From: Limnomonas spitsbergensis
Taxonomy: Eukaryota; Chlorophyta; Chlorophyceae; Chlamydomonadales
NCBI GenBank assembly: GCA_037349105.1
Contig: JAYJMM010000036.1
Span: 1,834,001 to 1,898,000 of the forward strand
Reading direction: 5' to 3'
DNA length: 64,000 nucleotides
Shown here: piece after piece, positions 31,801 to 44,303 of the stretch
Layout: the number at the start of each line of letters is the position of its first letter
Position numbering within the stretch: position 1 is the stretch's first letter
Program-made: the position numbers and the translations under genes
The notes under the pieces: generated by a model
What the model saw: the letters and a program-made list of their open reading frames with translations, nothing else
The model's database searches: none
Told to the model about the DNA's origin: nothing

Positions 31801-33262
31801 CTGTCCCTGTCCCAGTAGTATGCAGTGGTGTTGCCCTGGCTGGAAGTCAATGGCGTTACACCTCTGGGCCCTGTTCAAAAAGGCTCGGCCGCCTGGCTAG
31901 AAGTGGTCGTCTGCTTGACGGTCTACCTTAGGCTCGTGCTCTGTTCTGATCTGTCTCAATGCTTGGCTGGCATCCATATCCAATCAGGTTGTAAATAATG
32001 GTTTCAATCGCCTAGCCTATTCGCTCATGCCTGAATTCAGAGTAAATTTAAGACATGTAGCCAGATCGAGAGCTAGATGCCTACACAGAAAATCTGTACT
32101 ATGCTGGGCCACTGGACATTGCTTACGTACAGCAGAAAGGTAATGCAAGGATCTCTGGAAATTTTAAAAGCATCCTAGAATTTACCTGTAGTGGCATGCA
32201 GAAAGTTCCCTTCGATCCTGGGTCCTATGACTCCTCTCGGTAGTCTCTCTAGCAACCGTCAAACCAGGAAACCCTAACCGCTCGACCACCCGCCGCTCGA
32301 CCATAATGCAAAACCCACCGGTACCGGTACCGGTCAGTCGGTCACTACCTGTTTCTCATAAAGCTACAATTTTCCACTCATCAAATTTTCTTTAGCCCCG
32401 TTCTTGCCCCCTGAGTACCGGAGTATGGCAGGAGACAGCTTCTATCATTTACGCTTAATTTCGAACCCATATTGAACTCTTAGCTTGGGCAGCAACATTC
32501 CGAAACAAAGCCTTCGCGAGTACCAGATCCGCTTTTGCGCAACGTGTCATCCCCCACCAGCTTCATAGATGCCTCCCAAGTTTGCGCTGGGCCTGGCACT
32601 GATCATCGACAAAGACGATGTTCCGCCGATGGACCATCACACCCGGGCTCCCAAGACGACAATGGCTCCAGGAACCTTCGAGCGATGGTGCGGGATTCCG
32701 TGCAAGGCTGCTACTGCTGCTGATGCTGCCTCTGATACAGGCACTGATGCTGCACTTCATACTTTTGAGTGGTGGACAGAGACCCCAGGGGCGGTCTCTG
32801 CCCCATAAGTCTCAGGATGACAGGATTGCGCGAGCATGCACGACCCTCGCTCCCCATGCGTGAGGCTGCTTGGACACCAGTCCAAAATCCACATGCATGC
32901 GTGGCGTGATTTGAATTTGGCCGTTCATATCATGAAACACTGACCAGATCCAAGGCTGACCAGATCCAAGGCTGACGTTGCATGCAAAGCTTCGAGGCGC
33001 CACCCGTCACCGGTTCCAGGATCCCCTCCTAGCCCATCTAATGATGGGATAGATGGATTCCTGGGGATGTTGGAACGGCTCAGTGCATGCAGTCAAGCAG
33101 TTTGTCTTATTTTAAGCAGTCAAAGATGTACAGCACTTGCCTGCATAAGGGTCAGACATGACCATGTCTCTTGAACAATGCCATCTCTCCTGATGAATCA
33201 GTCAAATCATTCAATGGCCCAGCCCAGAATCTGGCAGCCAGGCGCCGGACATGCATTTGAAC

Positions 33263-33413
33263 CAGTGCTGTGCCAATTACGGTCCTTACGGAGGCTGGAT
33301 TACGTAGCTGAGTTTCAGTCACCGTAATTTCAAGGCAAATTCAGCTACTTTTACAGTAAGGGACCGTAATTACCAACACGATTTCTGAATTACGGCGCAA
33401 TGGCACAGCACTG
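33263..33413. mobile_element. hAT-type MITE, copy 2
   Basis: Same element and same 8-bp duplication as 9817-9967, carried along by the segmental duplication, so it inserted before the duplication. Confidence 0.85.
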
Positions 33414-33766
33414 ATTTGAACCTGGTGTGCATGTATGGAGGAGCACACGTTTGCATGGCCATGCATATCAGAATGCGCATGTCGGCATGTGCATATGAAT
33501 GCACATGTGAACTTTTGCATGCGCGTCCGGATGTGCATGCGCATGTCTTGTATATACATGCATGCGCATGTGTATGCGTATGTGCCATGCACGTCCAGCT
33601 CTGGCTGTGCATGAGACCATGTGCCATGCATGTTCAAGTACACATTGTTATATGGATGAGCCGTCTGACATGGTGTGCAGAAGGGGCCATGTGATCTCAC
33701 ATGCAACTGAAATGCTGCATGCGTTTGCTGAATCTGCAGGATTCACTCCGCATGGACAACGACGGG

Positions 33767-36700
33767 ATCACGGTGGGCCGAGCAGAGATCATGGGTGGGC
33801 TGGGCAGAGGTCATGGGTGGGCTGGGCAGAGATCATGGGAGGGCTGGGCAGAGATCATGGGTGGGCTGGGCAGAGATCATGAGCAGGCTGGGCAGAGATC
33901 ATGTGAGGGCTGGGCAGAGATCATGGGTGGGCTGGGCAGAGATCATGGGGGGGCTGGGCAGAGATCATGGGTGGGCTGGGCAGAGATCATGGGTGGACTG
34001 GGCAGAGATCATGGGTGGGCTTGGCAGGGATCATGGGTGGGCTGGGTAGAGATCATGGGTGGGCGGGGCAGATATCATGGGTGGGCTGGGCAGAGCTCAT
34101 GGGTGGGCTGGGCATAGATCTTGGGTGGGCTGGGCAGAGATCATGGGAGGGCTGGGCAGAGATCATGGGTGGGCTGGGCAGATATCATGGGTGGGCTGGG
34201 CAGAGATCATGGGTGGGCTGGGCAGATATCATGGGTGGGCTGGGCAGAGATCATGGGTGGGCTGGGCAGAGATCATGGGTGGGCTGGGCATAGATCTTGG
34301 GTGGGCTGGGCAGAGATCATGTGAGGGCTGGGAAGAGATCATGGGTGGGCTGGGCAGATATCATGGGTGGGCTGGGCAGAGATCATGGGTGGGCTGGGCA
34401 GAGATCATGGGTGGGCTGGGCAGAGATCATGGGTGGGCTGGGCAGAGATCATGGGTGGGCTGGGCAGAGATCTTGGGTGGGCTGGGCAGAGATCATGGGA
34501 GGGCTGGGCAGAGATCATGGGTGGGCTGGGCAGATATCATGGGTGGGCTGGGCAGAGATCATGGGTGGGCTGGGCAGATATCATGGGTGGGCTGGGCAGA
34601 GATCATGGGTGGGCTGGGCAGAGATCATGGGTGGGCAGGGCAGAGATCATGGGTGGGCTGGGCAGGGATCATGTGTGGACTGGGCAGATGGCATGGGTGG
34701 GCTGGGCAGATATCATGGGTGGGCTGGGCAGAGATCATGGGTGGGCTGGGCAGAGATCATGGGTGGGCTGGGCATAGATCTTGGGTGGGCTGGGCAGAGA
34801 TCATGGGAGGGCTGGGCAGAGATCATGGGTGGGCTGGGCAGATATCATGGGTGGGCTGGGCAGAGATCATGGGTGGGCTGGGCAGATATCATGGGTGGGC
34901 TGGGCAGAGATCATGGGTGGGCTGGGCAGAGATCATGGGTGGGCTGGGCATAGATCTTGGGTGGGCTGGGCAGAGATCATGTGAGGGCTGGGAAGAGATC
35001 ATGGGTGGGCTGGGCAGATATCATGGGTGGGCTGGGCAGAGATCATGGGTGGGCTGGGCAGAGATCATGGGTGGGCTGGGCAGAGATCATGGGTGGGCTG
35101 GGCAGAGATCATGGGTGGGCTGGGCATAGATCTTGGGTGGGCTGGGCAGAGATCATGGGAGGGCTGGGCAGAGATCATGGGTGGGCTGGGCAGATATCAT
35201 GGGTGGGCTGGGCAGAGATCATGGGTGGGCTGGGCAGATATCATGGGTGGGCTGGGCAGAGATCATGGGTGGGCTGGGCAGAGATCATGGGTGGGCTGGG
35301 CAGATATCATGGGTGGGCTGGGCAGAGATCATGGGAGGGCTGGGCAGAGATCATGGGTGGGCGGGGCAGATATCATGGGTGGGCTGGGCAGAGATCATGG
35401 GTGGGCTGGGCAGAGATCATGGGTGGGCTGGGCATAGATCTTGGGTGGGCTGGGCAGAGATCATGGGAGGGCTGGGCAGAGGTCATGGGTGGGCTGGGCA
35501 GAGATCATGGGTGGGCTGGGCAGAGATCATGGGTGGGCTGGGCAGATATCATGGGTGGGCTGGGCAGAGATCATGGGTGGGCTGGGCAGAGATCATGGGT
35601 GGGCTGGGCAGAGATCATGGGTGGGCTGGGCAGAGATCATGGGTGGGCTGGGCAGAGATCATGGGTGGGCTGGGCATAGATCTTGGGTGGGCTGGGCAGA
35701 GATCATGGGAGGGCTGGGCAGAGATCATGGGTGGGCTGGGCAGATATCATGGGAGGGCTGGGCAGATATCATGGGTGGGATGGGTAGAGATCATGGGTGG
35801 GCTGGGCAGAGATCATGGGTGGGCTGGGCAGAGATCATGGGTGGGCTGGGCAGAGATCATGGGATTGCAGGGAAGAGATTATGGGAGGGCTGGGCAGATA
35901 TCATGGGTGGGATGGGTAGAGATCATGGGTGGGCTGGGCAGAGATCATGGGAGGGCTGGGCAGAGATCATGGGTGGGCTGGGCAGAGATCATGGGTGGGC
36001 TGGGCATAGATCTTGGGTGGGCTGGGCAGAGATCATGGGATGGCAGGGCAGAGATCATGGGTGGGCTGGGCAGATATCATGGGTGGGATGGGTAGAGGTC
36101 ATGTGTGGGCTGGGCAGAGATCATGGGTGGGCTGGGCAGAGATCATGGGTGGGCAGAGATCATGGGTGGGCTGGGCAGATATCATGGGTGGGATGGGTAG
36201 AGGTCATGGGTGGGCTGGGCAGAGATCATGGGTGGGCTGGGCAGAGATCATGGGATGGCTGGGCAGATATCATGGGTGGGATGGGCAGATATCATGGGTG
36301 GGCTGGGCAGAGATCATGGGTGGGCTGGGCAGAGATCATGGGAGGGCTGGGCAGAGATCATGGGTGGGCTGGGCAGAGATCATGGGTGGGCTGGGCATAG
36401 ATCTTGGGTGGGCTGGGCAGAGATCATGGGATGGCAGGGCAGAGATCATGGGTGGGCTGGGCAGATATCATGGGTGGGATGGGTAGAGGTCATGTGTGGG
36501 CTGGGCAGAGATCATGGGTGGGCTGGGCAGAGATCATGGGTGTGCAGAGATCATGGGTGGGTTGGGCAGATATCATGGGTGGGATGGGTAGAGGTCATGG
36601 GTGGGCTGGGCAGAGAATATGGGTGGGCTGGGCAGGGATCATGTGTGGACTGGGCAGATGGCATGGGTTGGCTGGGCAGATATCATGGGTGGGCTGTGCA

Positions 36701-38452
36701 GAGATCATGGGTGGGCAGAGATCATGGGTGGGCTGGGTAGAGATCATGGGTGGGCTGGACAGAGATCATGGGTGGACTGGACAGAGATCATGGGTGGGCT
36801 GGGCAGAGATCATGGGTGGGCTGGGTAGATATCATGGGTGGGCTGGGCAGAGATCATGGGTGGGCTGGGCAGGGATCATGTGCGGGCTGGGCAAAGATAA
36901 TGGGAGGGATGGACATAGATCATGGGTGGGCTGGGCAGAGATCATGGGTGGGCAGGGATCATGGGTGGGCTGGGCAGAGGTCGTGGGTGGGCTGGACAGA
37001 GATCATGGGTGCGCTTGGCAGAGATCATGGGTGGGCTGGGCAGGGATCATGGGTGGGCTGGGCAAAGATCATGGGAGGGATGGACATAGATCATGGGTGG
37101 GATGGGCAGAGATCATGGGTGGGCTGGGCAGAGATCATGGGTGGGCAGGGCAGAGATCATGGGTGGGCTGGGCAGGGATCATGTGTGGACTGGGCAGATG
37201 GCATGGGTGGGCTGGGCAGATATCATGGGTGGGCTGGGCAGAGATCATGGGTGGGCTGGGCAGAGATCATGGGTGGGCTGGGCATAGATCTTGGGTGGGC
37301 TGGGCAGAGATCATGGGAGGGCTGGGCAGAGATCATGGGTGGGCTGGGCAGATATCATGGGTGGGCTGGGCAGATATCATGGGTGGGCTGGGCAGATAAC
37401 ATGGGTGGGCTGGGCAGAGATCATGGGTGGGCTGGGCAGAGATCATGGGTGGGCTGGGCATAGATCTTGGGTGGGCTGGGCAGAGATCATGGGAGGGCTG
37501 GGCAGAGATCATGGGTGGGCTGGGCAGAGATCATGGGATGGCAGGGCAGAGATCATGGGAGGGCTGGGCAGATATCATGGGTGGGATGGGCAGAGATCAT
37601 GGGTGGGCTGGGCAGAGATCATGGGTGGGCTGGGCAGAGATCATGGGAGGGCTGGGCAGAGATCATGGGTGGGCTGGGCAGAGATCATGGGTGGGCTGGG
37701 CATAGATCTTGGGATGGCAGGGCAGTGATCATGGGTGGGCTGGGCAGCTATCATGGGTGGGATGGGTAGAGGTCATGTGTGGGCTGGGCAGAGATCATGG
37801 GTGGGCTGGGCAGAGATCATGGGTGTGCAGAGATCATGGGTGGGCTGGGCAGAGATCATGGGTGGGATGGGTAGAGATCATGGGTGGGCTGGGCAGAGAT
37901 CCTGGGTGGGCTGGGCAGAGATCATGGGTGTGCAGAGATCATGGGTGGGCTGGGCAGAGATCATGGGTGGGATGGGTAGAGGTCATGGGTGGGCTGGGCA
38001 GAGATCATGGGTGGGCTGGGCAGGGATCATGTGTGGACTGGGCAGATGGCATGGGTTGGCTGGGCAGATATCATGGGTGGGCTGTGCAGAGATCATGGGC
38101 TGGGCAGAGATCATGGGTGGGCAGGGATCATGGGTGGGCTGGGCAGAGGTCATGGGTGGGCTGGACAGAGATCATGAGTGGGCTGGGCAGAGATCATGGG
38201 TGCGCTGGGCAGAGATCATGGGTGGGCTGGGCAGGGATCATGGGTGGGCTGGGCAAAGATCATGGGAGGGATGGACATAGATCATGGGTGGGCTGGGCAG
38301 AGATCATGAGTGGGCTGGGCAGAGATCATGGGTGGGCAGGGATCATGGGTGGGCTGGGATCATGGGTGGGCTGGGCAGAGGTCATGGGTGGGCTGGACAG
38401 AGATCATGGGTGAGCTGGGCAGAGATCATGGGTGGGCTGGGCAGAGATCATG
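33767..38452. repeat. 22-bp satellite, copy 2 (510 bp longer)
   Basis: Same family as 10,321-14,496. Order diverges from copy 1 at about 34,450. A block around 34,630-34,710 with the TGTGTGGACTGGGCAGATGG variant matches one near 37,140-37,210, pointing to unequal exchange or conversion within the array. Confidence 0.98.
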
Positions 38453-39306
38453 CAGAGCTCTAGGTTTCGGGGCTAAGGGTTCAAGGTGCAGCTTTTCATA
38501 TGCTTGGGAGAGGCGACGGTTTTGTTAGTCTTTCGTACATGTACATTTGTCACTGGTCCGGTACCTTCAGGTTTTGTGAGCATGCAGGTTTTTTCTCAAG
38601 CTAGTTTCACCCTAAAAATTACAGCATCACGGATATGAGCGAACTAGGCAGAGTGTGGGCAAAGCCCATAATTGTAGAAGATTACTGCTTTTTCTTTGAG
38701 GATCACTTGCATGGCGGTTCGCCTGAATCTTCCGAGCACTGCCTCTAGCCATGACTCACACCAGCCCATAGCGGTGATGGCGCAGATGTGGGTGATGGCG
38801 CAGATGTGGCTTGCCTTGTTCTGTACACTCCCGTACGTCCCTAGGTTGTGCTTTTTTACCAGCCCTGAACGCAAGCCAGCCCTGAAAAAACCAGCCCTGC
38901 AGCCAGCCAGCCCTGACGCTTGCTAGCCCTCTGCATGCAGGTGATGACTCAGTCATACAACCCCTACTAGTTCAGCGAAGAAGGCATGAGCAAAGGCAAC
39001 GGGGCCGCAGGCGGTCTGCGCTACAACGTGGGTGCCTACATTATTTAAAGCATACACCATATAAAGAAATAGTACACGCCCTGCAGCTTGCACCGTAAAT
39101 AAATAAATAAATAAATAACAAGTACCGGTACGCCCTGCAGCATGCACCATTAATAAATAAACAAGTAGTACGCCCTACAGCGTGCACCAGACATGAATAC
39201 ATAACAAGCACGCCCTGCAGCGTGCACCTTTAATAATATTAAAAAAAGCGCCCTGCAGCGTGCACCATTACTAAATGAATAAATAACAAGTACGCCCTGC
39301 CGCGTG

Positions 39307-40019
39307 CCTTGAGGAAGCTGTGCATGATCACCTTTGAGGAAGCTTTGCATGATCACCTTTGAGGAAGCTGTGCATGATCACCTTTGAGGAAGCTGTGCAT
39401 GATCACCTTTGAGGAAGCTGTGCATGATCACCTTGAGGAAGCTGTGCATGATCACCTTGAGGAAGCTGTGCATGATCACCTTGAGGAAGCTGTGCATGAT
39501 CACCTTGAGGAAGCTGTGCATGATCACCTTGAGGAAGCTGTGCATGATCATTTTGAGGAAGCTGTGCATGATCACCTTGAGGAAGCTGTGCATGATCACC
39601 TTGAGGAAGCTGTGCATGATCACCTTGAGGAAGCTGTGCATGATCACCTTGAGGAAGCTGTGCATGATCACCTTGAGGAAGCTGTGCATGATCACCTTTG
39701 AGGAAGCTGTGCATGATCACCTTGAGGAAGCTGTGCATGATCACCTTTGAGGAAGCTGTGCATGATCACCTTGAGGAAGCTGTGCATGATCACCTTGAGG
39801 AAGCTGTGCATTATCACCTTGAGGAAGCTGTGCATGATCACCTTGAGGAAGCTGTGCATGATCACCTTGAGGAAGCTGTGCATGATCACCTTGAGGAAGC
39901 TGTGCATGATCACCTTGAGGAAGCTGTGCATGATCACCTTGAGGAAGCTGTGAATGATCACCTTGAGGAAGCTGTGCATGATCACCTTGAGGAAGCTGTG
40001 CATGATCACCTTTGAGGAA
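39307..40019. repeat. 24-bp satellite, copy 2
   Basis: Same length and order as 15,351-16,063, with a few point differences (for example gcattatc near 39,810). Unlike the 22-bp satellite it has not changed length since duplication. Confidence 0.97.
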
Positions 40020-40105
40020 TATCATGGATGCTAGCAATGCGCTGATGTGGACCAAAACACGGCCAGCCTTTGGCTGGTGGATCTAGGAGCCAGGGCTTGC
40101 TGCAT

Positions 40106-42762
40106 CGGCAGGCCTCCCCCCCTTCTGCAGGCATGGCAACTAGGACCCCCCCCACCCCAGGCCCCCATTCTCTACAGGCATGGCAACTAGCCCCCCCCCC
40201 CTGCACCAGGCCCCCCCCCCTTCTGCAGACAGGGCAACTAGGCCCCCTAACCAATCCCAGCCCCCTCCCCCCCCTTCTGCCGGCATGGCAACTCCGCAAC
40301 TAGACCCCCTCCCCCATCCCAGGCCACCACCCCTTCTGCAGGCATGGCAACTAGCCCCCCCCCTCACCAGGCCCCCACCCCTTCTGCAGGCATGGCAATT
40401 AGCCCCCACCCCCCCGCACCAGGCCCCCAGCCCTTCTGCAGGCATGGCAACTAGCCCCCCCCCCCCACACACCAGCCCCCCCCCTCACCAGGCCCCCACC
40501 CCTTCTGCAGGCATGGCAACTAAGCCCCCCCCCCCGGGCACCAGGACCCCCCCCCCCTCACCAGGCCCCCCGCCCTTTCTGCAGGCATGGCAACTCGCCC
40601 CCCCCCTCACTAGGCCCCACTCCTTCTGCAGGCATGGCAACTAGGCCCCCACCCCTCACCAGCCCCCCCCCCCCTCACCAGGCCCCCACCCATTCTGCAG
40701 GCATGGCAACTAGCCCCCCCCCCCCTCACCAGGCCCCCACCCCTTCTGCAGGCATGGCAACTAGCCCCCCCCCCCTCACCAGGCCCCCACCCGCACCAGG
40801 TCCCCACCCCTTCTGCAGGCATGACAACTAGCCCCATCCCCCCTCACCAGGCCCCCACCCATTCTGCAGGCATGGCAACTAGCCCCCCCCCCTCACCAGG
40901 CCCCCACCCCTTCTGCAGGCATAGCAACTAGCCCCCCCCCTGCACCCGGCCCCCTCCCCTCACCAGGCCCTCACCCCTTCTGCAGGCATGGCAACTAGTC
41001 CCCTCCCCCTCACCAGGCCCCCACCCCTCCTGCAGGCATGGCAACTAGTCCCCTCCCCCTCACCAGGCCCCCACCCCTTCTGCAGGCATGGCAATTAGCC
41101 CCCACCCCCCCGCACCAGGCCCCCACCCCTTCGCAGGCATGGCAACTAGCCCCACCCCCTCACCAGGCCCCCACCCCTTCTGCAGGCATGGCAATTAGCC
41201 CCCACCCCCCCGCACCAGGCCCCCAACCCTTTTGCAGGCATGGCAACTAGCCCCCCCCCCCCACACCAGCCCCCCCCCCTCACCAGGCCCCCACCCATTC
41301 TGCAGGCATGGCAACTAAGCCCCCCCCCCCCCTCACCAGGCCACCCACCCTTTCTGCAGGCATGGCAACTAGCCCCCCCCCTCACCAGGCCCCCACCCCT
41401 TCTGCAGGCATGGCAACTAGGCCCCCCCACCTCACCAGGCCCCCACCCGCACCAGGTCCCCACCCCTTCTGCAGGCATGGCAACCAGACCCCCCCCCCCG
41501 CACCAGGCCCCTACCCCTTCTGCATGCATGGCAACTAGCCCCCCCCCCCGCACCAGCCCCCCCCCCCCCTTCTGCAGGCATGGCAACTAGCCCCCCCCCC
41601 TCACCAGGCACCCCACCCATTCTGCAGGCATGGCAACTAGCTCCCCCCTCCCCTCACCAGGCCCCCACCCCTTCTGCAGGCATGGCAACTAGCCCCCCCT
41701 ACCTCACCAGCCCCCCACCCATTCTGCATGCATGGCAACTAGACCCCCCCCCCGCACCAGGCCCCCCCCCCTTCTGCAGGCATGGCAACTAGCCCCCCCC
41801 CCCTCACCAGGCCCCCCGCCCCTTCTGCAGGCATGGCATCTAGCCCCCCCCCCCTCACCAGGCCCCCACCCATTCTGCAGGCATGGCAACTAGCCCCCCC
41901 CCCCCGCACCAGGCCCCCACCCCGTCTGCATGCATGGCAACTAGTCCCCTCCCCCTCACCAGGCCCCCCCCCCACCCCAGGCCCCCCACCCCTTCTGCAG
42001 GCATGGCAACTAGGCCCCCACCCAGGGCCCCACCCCTTCTACAGGCATGGCTACTAGCCCCCCCCCCCCCCCCCCCCCTTACCAGGCCCTCACCCCCCTC
42101 ACCAGGCCCCCACCCCTTCTGCAGGCATGACAAGTAGCCCCATCCCCCCTCACCAGGCCCCCACCCATTCTGCATGCATGGCAACTAGACCCCCCCCCCG
42201 CACCAGGCCCCCCCCCCTTCTGCAGGCATGGCAACTAGCCCCCCCCCCCTCACCAGGCCCCCCGCCCCTTCTGCAGGCATGGCATCTAGCCCCCCCCCCC
42301 TCACCAGGCCCCCACCCATTCTGCAGGCATGGCAACTAGCCCCCCCCCCCCCGCACCAGGCCCCCACCCCGTCTGCATGCATGGCAACTAGTCCCCTCCC
42401 CCTCACCAGGCCCCCCCCCCATCCCAGGCCCCCCACCCCTTCTGCAGGCATGGCAACTAGGCCCCCACCCAGGGCCCCACCCCTTCTACAGGCATGGCTA
42501 CTAGCCCCCCCCCCCCCCCCTTACCAGGCCCTCACCCCCCTCACCAGGCCTCCACCCCTTCTGCAGGCATGACAAGTAGCCCCATCCCCCCTCACCAGGC
42601 CCCCACCCCTTCTGCAGGCATGGCAACTAGCCCCCACCCCCTCACCAGGCCCCCACCCCGTCTGCATGCATGGCAACTAGTCCCCTCCCCCTCACCAGGC
42701 CCCCCCCCCACCCCAGGCCCCCCACCCCTTCTGCAGGCATGGCAACTAGGCCCCCCCCCTCT
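40106..42762. repeat. C-rich satellite, copy 2 (about 2.7 kb)
   Basis: Same family as 16,150-17,128 but about 1.7 kb longer. The first kilobase follows copy 1, after which new units appear, including a block of about 450 bp present twice (near 41,700-42,130 and 42,155-42,570). Confidence 0.95.
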
Positions 42763-42881
42763 GCAATTTCATCGATGGAGGGCAGTTGCGGTCGTTTAGG
42801 AAGGGGAAGCGAGGAGAGGGGTGGGCAGGGGAGGAGTTGGAAAGGACAGACAAGTCCGTGCTCTGTGATTTGTCTAGTTTT

Positions 42882-43200
42882 ATCAGGCCATTGTGATTCC
42901 CCCCATTTTGGGGGGGCACTGTCTTTTGCCAATTCTATCCGGGCCACTGAAATTAGTCCCATTTTCTGTACCGTACCACTGTTATTTCGCCCAATTTCTG
43001 GGTCACTGCAATTTGGCCCGTTTTTCGTGGCATTTTAGTTTGTCCCATTTTTGGGGCCATTGTAGTTTGTCCCATATGCCATGTCATCGCAATTTGTCCC
43101 ATTTCTCAGGCCACTGTTATTTCTCCCAGTTTTTGGGGCACTGCAATTTGTCCCATTTCTCAGGCCATGACAATTATCCCATTTTCCGGGCCATGGCATA
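42882..43200. repeat. Degenerate 28-30-bp repeat
   Basis: About ten copies of a unit like GGCCACTGCAATTTGTCCCA-TTTCTCA, many changed. It lies just after the C-rich array, before the MKK3-like exons. Confidence 0.8.
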
Positions 43201-44246
43201 TATGGTACCTGCCGTATATTTTCGGTAGATTTGACTGCCTTCCCTCGGGCAAACAAATGATTTATTTTTATGCTACTCTCCGGGCAAACTGTCGACACAA
43301 AAATATAATTTCCGACTGAAAGCTTGCGTCGACATCTTCATGTATCCCTCAACCCCAAACAACGTTAATTATGAGGGAAGGCAAAGTAAATATACTGTGA
43401 TGGTGAGGTATTTATCACTGCTTACTTAAGTGCAAGCCTGGCCTCAGTTGAGGGGGCACCGGGCAGCCATTACGGGGCCGATTGGGACACAAATGTGACT
43501 GCTTGGGCCGGTGGCCTAAGCAATGGCTCTTGCATGTGACTGAGTAGACGCCGTTTGGATATGTGCCGCTGCCGGCCATGCGTTTGAAATGAAGATCGAT
43601 CGCTTGGAATTGTCGTTTGGGCAGCTTCTATATGAGACTCAGCCATATCAGACCTTCATGACGTGAGGGGGGGCTGGCCGCCTAACCCTCAAAACCTGAG
43701 GCGCATCATCTGCAGGAATGTTTTCGAGTGACATTCGGAATTGTTGTTGTTGGTGTCCAGAAGCAAGCAGTTCTGGTGAAGAGCTCGCCGCAGGCACCGG
43801 AATTTAAACCAATCCTTTGGTTGCGACTCGTAACTAGTAACTGCTAAAATGTCCCTGATCATCTGGCAGAGTCCCTTTGGGTCTTGAGGTGGGATAAGTG
43901 GGAGACGATGCCGGGATGGTTGCGCCCAGGTTTATTTTAGTGGCATTTGAATCTGATTGCTGGTTACCGCAAGGAGCGATTCTTTGATGAAGAGCTCGCG
44001 GCGGGCGCCGTTTCCCCCCTTGATTGATTTTGGCGCTCTTTGTTATAATACTTGACTGAACCTCGGCTTTGCAAATTATATGTCCGGTTGCCACTTTGGT
44101 CACGACTCGTGACCAGCAGCCCCTAAGCAATCCAACTGGTTTCAACGTGATCTTCCATCTTCAAACTGATTGATTTGTCCCTGCTTTCAATGAGATCTTA
44201 TATGCTGAAACTGATTGATTTGAATGCTCCTTTGTTTTGGCTGCAG
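43201..44246. other. Stretch between copy 2 and the first visible kinase exon
   Basis: No kinase N-lobe exon (Gly-rich loop or catalytic Lys motif) could be found. Two diverged copies of a segment with GAAGAGCTCGC and CACGACTCGTGACCAG-like ends lie at 43,778-43,840 and 43,988-44,125. Otherwise nothing recognised. Confidence 0.5.
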
Positions 44247-44303
44247 ATCGCGATTGTGCAGGAGTACGTGGATGGGGGCTCGCTAGCCAACGTGCTTCAA
44301 AAG
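44247..44303 (+). CDS. MKK3-like exon A (kinase hinge)
   Basis: Between ctgcag and gtacct, 19 codons: [19 protein letters not shown]. This is the hinge and following helix of a MAPKK; the preceding N-lobe exons are missing from the window. Confidence 0.85.

Larger units (their letters stand above)
23750..42762. repeat. Segmental duplication, copy 2 (about 19 kb)
   Basis: Second copy of the block at 1-17,130, same orientation, carrying the second ELF3-like gene, the same MITEs, SINE-like elements and satellites. It is longer because the 22-bp satellite and the C-rich array are expanded. At 25,513-25,534 it has 22 bp where copy 1 has a 325-bp element. It ends inside the C-rich array at 42,762, followed by sequence unrelated to that after copy 1. 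Confidence 0.95.
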
